From contig NZ_CAMIFY010000056.1 of assembly GCF_946222985.1 (NCBI RefSeq), positions 1 through 16,674 of the forward strand: DNA of 16,674 bases, in the 5' to 3' direction. Below, one piece after another: positions 1 to 5,317 of this stretch; position 1 is the first letter of the stretch, and the number at the start of each line of letters is the position of its first letter. The notes beneath the pieces were generated by a model. That model did no database searches and was not told the DNA's origin. It was given only the letters and a program-made list of their open reading frames with translations. Made by a program: the position numbers and the translations under genes. The stretch comes from an uncultured Corynebacterium sp. (lineage in GTDB: Bacteria > Actinomycetota > Actinomycetes > Mycobacteriales > Mycobacteriaceae).

Positions 1-1832
1 GCGAGGCCATCGGCCTGCTGAAGATGGACTTCCTGGGGCTGCGCAACCTCACCGTCATCGGCGACTGCCTCGACAACGTCAAGTCCAACCGGGGCGAGGA
101 CATCGACCTCGACACCCTCGACGTCGTCGACGGCCCGACCTACGAGCTGCTCGCCCGCGGCGACACCCTCGGCGTGTTCCAGCTCGACGGCGGCGGCATG
201 CGCGAGCTGCTCAAGCGCATGCGGCCGACGGAGTTCAACGACATCGTGGCCGCCCTCGCGCTGTATCGCCCGGGCCCGATGGGCGTCAACGCGCACTGGG
301 AGTACGCCGACCGAAAGAACGGCGTCAAGCCGATCGTGCCCATCCACCCGGAGCTCGAGGAGCCGCTGCAGGAGATCCTCTCCGAGACCTACGGCCTCAT
401 CGTCTACCAGGAGCAGATCATGAGAATCTCGCAGAAGGTGGCGAACTACACGGCCGGTCAGGCCGACGGATTCCGCAAGGCCATGGGCAAGAAGAAGCCG
501 GAGGTGCTGGAGAAGGAGTTCATCAACTTCGAGTCCGGCATGAAGGCCAACGGCTACTCGGATGCGGCGATCAAGACGCTGTGGGACACGATCCTGCCGT
601 TCGCCGGTTACGCGTTCAACAAGTCGCACGCCGCCGGCTACGGCCTGGTGTCCTTCTGGACCGGCTACCTCAAGGCCAACTACACCGCCGAGTACATGGC
701 GGCGCTGCTGACCTCGGTGGCGGACAACAAGGACAAGTCCGCCATCTACCTGTCGGACTGTCGTCACCTGGGCATTCACGTGTTGTCGCCGGACGTCAAC
801 GAGTCGGCCCTGAACTTCCAGTCGGTGGGCGAGGACATCCGATTCGGCCTCGGCGCCATCCGCAACGTCGGCCGCGACGTCGTCGATTCGATCGTGGCGA
901 CGCGCAACGACAAGGGAGCGTTCAAGGACTTCTCGGACTACCTGGACAAGATCGACACCCTGCCGTGCTCGAAGCGCGTCACGGAGTCGTTGATCAAGGG
1001 CGGCGCGTTCGATTCGATGGGCCACCCGCGCAAGGGTCTGGCGCTGATCCACGAGGATGCCGTCGATGCCGCGCTGCCGACGAAGAAGGCCGCCGACAAG
1101 GGGCAGTTCGACTTGTTCGCCGGTTTCGGCGGCGGCGACGATGCCGGTGAGGAGGCCGACAACGTCTTCCAGGTGAAGATCCCGGAGGAGAACTGGGAGC
1201 GCAAGCACGAGCTGGCCCTCGAGCGCGAGATGCTGGGCCTGTACGTGTCGGGCCATCCGCTCGACGGTTTCGAGGATTCCCTGGCGCAGCAGACCGACAC
1301 CGCGATCACCACGATCGTCGGCGGCGAGGTGCCGCACAACACCGAGGTCGTCATCGGCGGCATCATCTCAAGCGTCGATCGCCGCGTGAACAAGGACGGC
1401 CTGCCGTGGGCGATCATTGGCCTTGAAGACCACAACGGCGCCTCCGTCGAGGTCCTGGCCTTCCCGCGCACGTACGCGATGGTCTCCACGCTGGTCGCCG
1501 AGGACGCGATCGTGCTGGTCCGCGCGCGAGTGCAGTACCGCGACGATCGCCTGTCGATCGTCTGCGACGACTTGAAGGTGCCGGACCTGGGCCTCAACGG
1601 CTCGGGCAGCCCGATCCGCCTGACCATGCGCACCGATCAGTGCACGCCGGAGAACATCCTCCGCCTCAAGGGCGTGCTCACCCAGAACAAGGGCGACTCG
1701 GACGTCTACCTCAACCTCGTGGAGGGCAACAATTCCACGCTGATGGTCCTCGGCGAGCACCTGCGGGTGACCAAGTCCGCCAGCCTCTACGGTGATCTGA
1801 AGGCCACGATGGGCACGGGGATCCTGGGGTAG
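1..1832 (+). CDS. dnaE1: DNA polymerase III subunit alpha (DnaE1), C-terminal part; 5' end outside window
   Basis: Catalytic subunit of the chromosomal replicase. The reading frame is open from the first full codon at position 3, so the true start lies upstream; 609 codons are present, roughly half of a typical 1180-residue actinobacterial DnaE1. Near the left edge GLLKMDFLGLRNLT is the C-family polymerase motif whose aspartate corresponds, as I recall, to the third catalytic Asp (Asp555 in E. coli); the PDxD pair would be upstream. Next come finger motifs GVFQLDGGGMRELL, ALYRPGPMG and YQEQIM, then NKSHAAGYG. Around nt 840-1030 is the helix-hairpin-helix stretch (GLGAIRNVG, LIKGGAFDSMG). At about nt 1345-1575 an OB-fold follows (VVIGGIISSVDRR to LVRARVQYRDDRLSI). 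It ends with the usual short C-terminal tail at TAG 1830-1832. This is DnaE1 rather than ImuC/DnaE2, judging by the OB region and tail. No internal frameshift is seen. Confidence 0.96.
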   Translation, partial: EAIGLLKMDFLGLRNLTVIGDCLDNVKSNRGEDIDLDTLDVVDGPTYELLARGDTLGVFQLDGGGMRELLKRMRPTEFNDIVAALALYRPGPMGVNAHWEYADRKNGVKPIVPIHPELEEPLQEILSETYGLIVYQEQIMRISQKVANYTAGQADGFRKAMGKKKPEVLEKEFINFESGMKANGYSDAAIKTLWDTILPFAGYAFNKSHAAGYGLVSFWTGYLKANYTAEYMAALLTSVADNKDKSAIYLSDCRHLGIHVLSPDVNESALNFQSVGEDIRFGLGAIRNVGRDVVDSIVATRNDKGAFKDFSDYLDKIDTLPCSKRVTESLIKGGAFDSMGHPRKGLALIHEDAVDAALPTKKAADKGQFDLFAGFGGGDDAGEEADNVFQVKIPEENWERKHELALEREMLGLYVSGHPLDGFEDSLAQQTDTAITTIVGGEVPHNTEVVIGGIISSVDRRVNKDGLPWAIIGLEDHNGASVEVLAFPRTYAMVSTLVAEDAIVLVRARVQYRDDRLSIVCDDLKVPDLGLNGSGSPIRLTMRTDQCTPENILRLKGVLTQNKGDSDVYLNLVEGNNSTLMVLGEHLRVTKSASLYGDLKATMGTGILG

Positions 1833-1874
1833 GGCGGAGTCGCTTTACGACGGGCCGGCCGTCCGAGCGCTCAC

Positions 1875-1905
1875 CCGGACCGCCACCGGCCCGAATCCGG
1901 TCCGG
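1875..1905. terminator. Possible terminator hairpin downstream of dnaE1
   Basis: CCGGACCG (1875-1882) is perfectly complementary to CGGTCCGG (1898-1905), with a 15-nt loop, starting 42 nt after the dnaE1 stop. There is no T-tract, so a classical intrinsic terminator is not shown; T-tract-poor hairpins are common after actinobacterial genes. A weaker 5-bp stem (GACGG/CCGTC) lies at 1849-1863. Confidence 0.35.
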
Positions 1906-1913
1906 ATCCGCGA

Positions 1914-1983
1914 CAAACGCCTACGTTGCACGCAAATACATACGTTGCAACGTAGGCGTCTGCGCGAAACGTAGGCGTTTGCG
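1914..1983. repeat. Cluster of four CTACGTT/AACGTAG repeats in inverted and direct orientation
   Basis: The left arm CAAACGCCTACGTT (1914-1927) is a perfect inverted repeat of AACGTAGGCGTTTG (1968-1981). A middle copy at 1946-1962 pairs with 1914-1930 at 16 of 17 positions. The middle and right copies are direct repeats with a 19-nt period (1949-1964 and 1968-1983, 15 of 16 identical). The centre TACGTTGCAACGTA (1941-1954) is a 14-bp perfect palindrome. The segment can therefore form two alternative hairpins. It may be a bidirectional terminator, a protein-binding array or the remnant of a small dispersed repeat; the sequence does not decide. Confidence 0.8.
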
Positions 1984-2165
1984 GTGTGTGTGGATCCCGC
2001 GATGGCGCGACGGCGCAAAGATCTAAGACAACGAGACGATGATCACCGGCGCGAAAAAGCGGGCGGAATGTCGTCCTCATGTGTTGGGATTGGCTGGACG
2101 GTGCCTTTTCGCGAAAACCTCTTCATGGTGCCCTGGAAACGGTTAACGGGGAACGAGGCCGACCG

Positions 2166-2756
2166 TCAGCTCCACCCGTAACGATCTGCGGTGATGTAGC
2201 CGGACTTTCCCGACAGTTCATCACTGAATGTCATGCGGTCGGACTCGGTGATGTCGAAAATGACGTTCTTGACCTCGTAGCGACCACCTCCATCGACTTC
2301 AGCGATGTCCAGGTCGGCCATGTTCGCATTTGCCTGGAGCGCCTGGATGCTTTCGGTGTTCATGTCGAAGCTGAGTGAATTCGCTGGGCCATTGCCGGAC
2401 GTCGGCGCCCATTGCGCGGAACTCTGGCAATTGAGCAGGGCCATCTCGCCGACCCAGCACATCATGGCCACGCCATCGAGGGAGAAGGAGATGCCCGCAG
2501 CGTCGATCTGTGTGGCGGCTTCGGGGGCCGAGGACTCTTCAGAAGAACTCGTCGTCACGGAAGAGGTGGCGGTGCTGGTTGGGGGCGCTTCCGATGTGGG
2601 AGAAGGATGCTCGGAAGTCGAAGTCGTATCCGGGGTGGTGGTTGGCGGCGCTTGGGCCGGCCCGGAATCTTCGGTGTCGGAACATGCTCCGAGGGCCAGG
2701 GCGGCAACCGCGAGGATCGTGGCCGCACTGCGGCGGGAAACGGCGTAGGCGTTCAT
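2166..2756 (-). CDS. Putative secreted lipoprotein, paralogue of the next gene
   Basis: The 196-aa product has an N-terminal lipoprotein signal: SRR, a hydrophobic core (ATILAVAALAL) and the lipobox LGAC with the lipidated Cys at residue 25. A Thr/Ser/Pro-rich linker of about 45 residues follows, then a globular C-terminal domain of about 105 residues. It is probably anchored outside the membrane with the domain on a flexible tether. The domain shares with the neighbour at 2897-3577 a CW-x(n)-CQxxAxW cysteine pair, an ALQANA block, GGxYxxxxxIxD(I/L)T and the ending YGW. I chose ATG 2756 because it gives a normal signal peptide; the upstream in-frame TTG at 2777 lies inside a palindrome. No Shine-Dalgarno is visible, and a TACTAT box 7 nt upstream suggests a leaderless mRNA. 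Function is unknown; I do not recognise the domain family. Confidence 0.8.
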   Translation of the reverse strand: MNAYAVSRRSAATILAVAALALGACSDTEDSGPAQAPPTTTPDTTSTSEHPSPTSEAPPTSTATSSVTTSSSEESSAPEAATQIDAAGISFSLDGVAMMCWVGEMALLNCQSSAQWAPTSGNGPANSLSFDMNTESIQALQANANMADLDIAEVDGGGRYEVKNVIFDITESDRMTFSDELSGKSGYITADRYGWS

Positions 2757-2758
2757 GG

Positions 2759-2778
2759 ATTGAATAGTACTATTCAAT
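2759..2778. promoter_or_regulatory. Perfect 20-bp palindrome over the start of the lipoprotein gene, probable operator
   Basis: ATTGAATAGTACTATTCAAT is a perfect 20-bp dyad 2 nt upstream of the ATG of the minus-strand lipoprotein gene (2756). On the minus strand its TACTAT (plus coordinates 2764-2769) sits 7 nt before the ATG, the expected place for the -10 box of a leaderless promoter. A dimeric repressor bound here would block transcription. The repressor is not encoded in the window. Confidence 0.6.
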
Positions 2779-2896
2779 GGAAAACAAATGGGTGGTTGAG
2801 GTTCATTGGTGCACCCGATATTCGCCTTCCGTCTTCGCTTTTATCGTCGACGCTCTATGGCTCGATCCGGAAGCGGTTTGTTCAGTGCGCGCCGAG

Positions 2897-3577
2897 TTAC
2901 TCGCCCCAGCCGTAGTCGTCGATGGTGACCCAACCGGACACGGTTTCGTCCTTGCCCTCGACGGGGGCCGTGAACGACAGTCGCTCGTCGGTCAGGTCGA
3001 TGATGGCGCCGCCGAGATCGTAGGTGCCGCCGGGTTGGACCCGCTGGATCTCCCAGGCGGTGACCGGCGCGTTGGCCTGGAGGGCGACGATCTCACCGGG
3101 GGCGCCGTCGTCGTCGAGCTTGAACATCAGCACGGAAGCGGGGGAGCCGCCCTGGGTGGACTCCCAGTCTGCGGCGGCCTGGCAGCCGAAGACGGTCCAG
3201 CCGTCGCCGCCGTCCTCGGCATCTTCGCCCCAGCACAGCATTTCGGTGCCGGCGAACGCGAATTGGATGGCGTCGGCGTCGACGGTCTCGGCCGTACCGT
3301 CGCCACCCTGGTCGGAGTCCTGGCCGGAGTCTTGATCGGAATCCGCGTCATCGTCGCCACCGGATTCCCGGGGCGTGGAACCGGCTTCGCCGTCCATGGT
3401 CGGATTGGGGGAGTCGGGGGAGTCGTCGGCGGTCGCTGCGTCGGGGGAGGTCGGGGCGTCGGCGACGTCGGTGATCGGCGCCTCTTCGGCGCCGCCCGAA
3501 CCGCAGGCGGCGAGTGCCATCATCGGCACGATGAACAGCGCGGCGGCGGGTCGTCGTAAAGCTCGATGTGCGATCAT
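2897..3577 (-). CDS. Putative secreted lipoprotein with long acidic linker
   Basis: The 226-aa product starts with MIAHRALRRP, a hydrophobic core and the lipobox LAAC (lipidated Cys 25). A highly acidic Asp/Ser/Gln-rich tether (about residues 30-95, with DSDQDSGQDSDQ) leads to a C-terminal domain. That domain is paralogous to the one at 2166-2756: MLCW...GCQAAADW cysteine pair, IVALQANAP, GGTYDLGGAIIDLT, SGWVTIDDYGW. The two genes lie in tandem on the minus strand 140 bp apart, which indicates a local duplication; the linkers have diverged completely in composition (acidic here, Thr/Pro-rich there). A TACGGT box (plus 3584-3589) lies 6 nt before the ATG, again suggesting a leaderless start. 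Function is unknown; extracytoplasmic location is well supported, the ligand is not. Confidence 0.82.
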   Translation of the reverse strand: MIAHRALRRPAAALFIVPMMALAACGSGGAEEAPITDVADAPTSPDAATADDSPDSPNPTMDGEAGSTPRESGGDDDADSDQDSGQDSDQGGDGTAETVDADAIQFAFAGTEMLCWGEDAEDGGDGWTVFGCQAAADWESTQGGSPASVLMFKLDDDGAPGEIVALQANAPVTAWEIQRVQPGGTYDLGGAIIDLTDERLSFTAPVEGKDETVSGWVTIDDYGWGE

Positions 3578-3583
3578 GCGCCT

Positions 3584-3589
3584 ACCGTA
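3584..3589 (-). promoter_or_regulatory. Predicted -10 box of the acidic lipoprotein gene
   Basis: Read on the minus strand this is TACGGT, 6 nt before the ATG at 3577, a spacing that puts transcription start at or beside the start codon. No clear -35 element is seen. Confidence 0.4.
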
Positions 3590-3725
3590 CCGAGGAACCG
3601 ATCATATTTACAGGGGAAAGTGCATAGATTGTCCGGATCATGGTCGCGGACCCCGCATTAGACGGAGACGCCGATCGCGTCCCACCAGATGGGCCCTTCG
3701 TTCCACGAACGGGAGGGTGGGCGAG

Positions 3726-3731
3726 TATCGT
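3726..3731 (+). promoter_or_regulatory. Possible -10 box of ilvA (leaderless)
   Basis: TATCGT lies 8 nt before the ilvA ATG at 3740, and no Shine-Dalgarno is within range (the nearest purine run, GGGAGGG at 3711-3717, is 22 nt away). An alternative -10 TAGATT at 3625-3630 would give a leader of about 100 nt containing a small hairpin (3694-3713). I cannot choose between them. Confidence 0.35.
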
Positions 3732-3739
3732 CTACGCCC

Positions 3740-5035
3740 ATGAACGCTTCTTCCGCGCCGTCCACCGACACGACCCGCCGCCTCGTCCACGCGGCGGACA
3801 TCCAGGCCGCTCAGGCCAGGATTTCGTCGGTGATCGCCGCGACGCCGCTGCAGTTTTGCCCGCGGCTGAGCGAGGCGACCGGCGCGAAGGTCTTCCTCAA
3901 GCGCGAGGACCTGCAGGACGTGCGCTCCTACAAGATCCGCGGCGCCTACAACGCGATGGTGCAGCTGACCGAGGAAGAGCGCGCCGCCGGTGTCGTCGCG
4001 GCCTCGGCCGGCAATCACGCGCAGGGCGTCGCCTACGCCTGCCGCACCCTCGGCGTGAAGGGCCGGATCTACGTGCCCAACCAGACGCCGAAGCAGAAGC
4101 GCGATCGCATCGCCTACCACGGGCGCGACGCGGTGGAGATCATCGTCACCGGCGACAACTTCGACGAGGCGTCCTCGGCCGCCCGCGCCGACGCGCAGAC
4201 CTCCGGCGCGGCGGTGATCGAGCCGTTCGACTCCTTCAACACCATCGTCGGGCAGGGCACCGTCGCCGCCGAGATCGTCGCCCAGCTCTCCGGGCAGGGC
4301 CTGACGCCGGACACGGTGTGCGTGCCGGTCGGCGGCGGCGGGCTGCTGTCGGGCGTGACCAGCTACTTCGCGGACATGTCGCCGCGCACCGCCATCGTCG
4401 CCGTCGAGCCGGCGGGCGCGGCCTGCCTGACCGCGGCGATGGCCGCCGACGAGCCCGTCGAACTGCCCAAGGTCGACCCCTTCGTCGACGGCGCCGCGGT
4501 GAAGAAGCTCGGTGAGCTGCCCTATTCGATCGTCGACCGCAACCGTTCGCGCATCCACACCGTCATCGCCCCGGAGGGCGCGGTGTGCGTCGGGCAGCTG
4601 GACCTGTACCAGAACGAGGGCATCATCGCCGAGCCCGCGGGCGCCCTGTCCGTCGCCGCGCTCGACCAGATCAACGCCCGCCCCGGCGAGGTCATCGTCT
4701 GCATCGTCTCCGGCGGCAACAACGACGTGCTGCGCTACGCCGAGATCATGGAGCGCTCCCTGGTCTACCGCGGTCTCAAGCACTACTTCCTGGTCAACTT
4801 CCCGCAGAAGCCGGGGCAGTTGCGGATGTTCCTCAACGAGATCCTCGGCCCGGACGACGACATCGCGTTGTTCGAGTACCTCAAGCGCAACAACCGCGAG
4901 ACGGGCACGGCCCTGGTCGGCATCGAGCTGCGCCACGCCAACGACCTCGACGCGCTGGTGGCGCGGATGGACGACTCGCCCCTGGATTGCCGGCGCCTGC
5001 TGCCGGGCACCCCGGAATACGATTTCCTGACCTAG
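3740..5035 (+). CDS. ilvA: Threonine ammonia-lyase (threonine deaminase), biosynthetic
   Basis: A cytoplasmic PLP enzyme that converts L-threonine to 2-oxobutanoate and ammonia, the first committed step of isoleucine synthesis. The 431-aa product matches the short IlvA type with one regulatory domain. Visible features are the PLP-lysine motif VRSYKIRGAYN (Lys 65), SAGNHAQGVAYA, the phosphate-binding glycine loop VPVGGGGLLSG (about residues 194-204), and the serine-containing IVSGGNNDVLRYAE near the PLP ring. The C-terminal ACT-like domain starts at about residue 335 (RGLKHYFLVNFPQKPGQLRMF) and is the expected site of isoleucine feedback. I chose ATG 3740 over the in-frame ATG 3689 because it gives a normal N-terminus and fits a leaderless promoter. 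No other ilv gene is adjacent, so it is probably expressed alone. No T-tract terminator follows. Confidence 0.95.
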   Translation: MNASSAPSTDTTRRLVHAADIQAAQARISSVIAATPLQFCPRLSEATGAKVFLKREDLQDVRSYKIRGAYNAMVQLTEEERAAGVVAASAGNHAQGVAYACRTLGVKGRIYVPNQTPKQKRDRIAYHGRDAVEIIVTGDNFDEASSAARADAQTSGAAVIEPFDSFNTIVGQGTVAAEIVAQLSGQGLTPDTVCVPVGGGGLLSGVTSYFADMSPRTAIVAVEPAGAACLTAAMAADEPVELPKVDPFVDGAAVKKLGELPYSIVDRNRSRIHTVIAPEGAVCVGQLDLYQNEGIIAEPAGALSVAALDQINARPGEVIVCIVSGGNNDVLRYAEIMERSLVYRGLKHYFLVNFPQKPGQLRMFLNEILGPDDDIALFEYLKRNNRETGTALVGIELRHANDLDALVARMDDSPLDCRRLLPGTPEYDFLT

Positions 5036-5103
5036 TCGCACGAGGGCGGGTCTCCGCCCCGACTCTGCCGCCCGCGCCGGCCCGCGCCTGCCCTGGCGCC
5101 GCC

Positions 5104-5123
5104 GCGTAAACCACTGTTACGCT
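5104..5123 (+). promoter_or_regulatory. Predicted promoter/operator for the exporter leader
   Basis: TACGCT (5118-5123) resembles an actinobacterial -10 box and would start an RNA near 5130. It overlaps the inverted repeat GCGTAA-N7-TTACGC (5104-5122), a layout often used by TetR-type repressors of efflux genes. No such regulator is encoded in the window. The -35 region is weak. Confidence 0.4.
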
Positions 5124-5129
5124 GGCGCG

Positions 5130-5317
5130 GCACGTTGAAAAGACTGACCCCGCGGTGACCACGTCGCGGGGTCGGCCTGACGAAGACCCCTGCTGTTTCC
5201 GAGGCGGGAGGACGGCGATCGCGCGCCCGCGCGCGGTCAACGTCGGGGAGGACCCCGGCTGCCGTGCCCCCGGCAGGTGATGGTCCGCCAGCGCCAGTGG
5301 AGAGAAAGGGGTCTTTC
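5130..5317 (+). promoter_or_regulatory. Structured 5' leader with SD-sequestering switch ahead of the MFS exporter
   Basis: The leader can form hairpin A, GACCCCGCG (5146-5154) with CGCGGGGTC (5165-5173), extended by a U-G and a C-G pair. Hairpin B pairs 5217-5225 with 5230-5238 (one G-U) above GACG/CGTC (5211-5214/5241-5244). Hairpin C is GGGG-AGGA-CCCC (5245-5256) and hairpin D CTGCCG/CGGCAG (5259-5276). AAGACCCCT (5183-5191) is fully complementary to AGGGGTCTT (5307-5315), which contains the exporter Shine-Dalgarno. The same GACCCC (5185-5190) can alternatively pair with GGGGTC (5168-5173), the 3' arm of hairpin A. A putative minicistron UUG-KRLTPR-UGA (5135-5158) covers the 5' arm of A. 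I do not recognise a known riboswitch family. The pairings are read directly; the regulatory role is inferred. Confidence 0.55.

Larger units (their letters stand above)
1833..2165. other. Gene-poor convergent intergenic region with dyad structures
   Basis: This gap lies between the 3' ends of dnaE1 (+) and a lipoprotein gene (-), and I find no convincing gene in it. It holds an 8-bp stem hairpin (1875-1905), a cluster of inverted and direct repeats (1914-1983) and a 12-bp perfect palindrome TTTTCGCGAAAA (2106-2117). Positions about 1985-2165 look less GC-biased than the surrounding genes. An open frame at 1984-2181 has no ribosome-binding site, unusual composition and an end overlapping the lipoprotein 3' end, so I do not call it. 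Confidence 0.7.

Noticed and set aside
1984..2181. Small ORF in the gap after dnaE1
   Set aside because: No ribosome-binding site, no recognisable domain, and its end overlaps the 3' end of the lipoprotein gene.
3694..3713. Hairpin CCCTTCGT-TCC-ACGAA-C-GGG upstream of ilvA as an attenuator
   Set aside because: It has a bulge, no T-tract and no isoleucine/valine/threonine-rich leader peptide upstream, and ilvA may start downstream as a leaderless gene.
3638..5041. 467-codon minus-strand frame opposite ilvA
   Set aside because: Antisense shadow of an unambiguous threonine ammonia-lyase.
5144..5175. Intrinsic terminator for ilvA
   Set aside because: The 9-11 bp stem is strong but has no following T-tract, and its arms take part in the alternative pairing with the exporter leader, so a regulatory role fits better. 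Termination is not excluded.
5130..5317. Known riboswitch in the exporter leader (guanidine I-III, fluoride, yybP-ykoY, TPP, cobalamin)
   Set aside because: None of the conserved sequence blocks I remember for these classes is present; a covariance-model search is needed to be sure.
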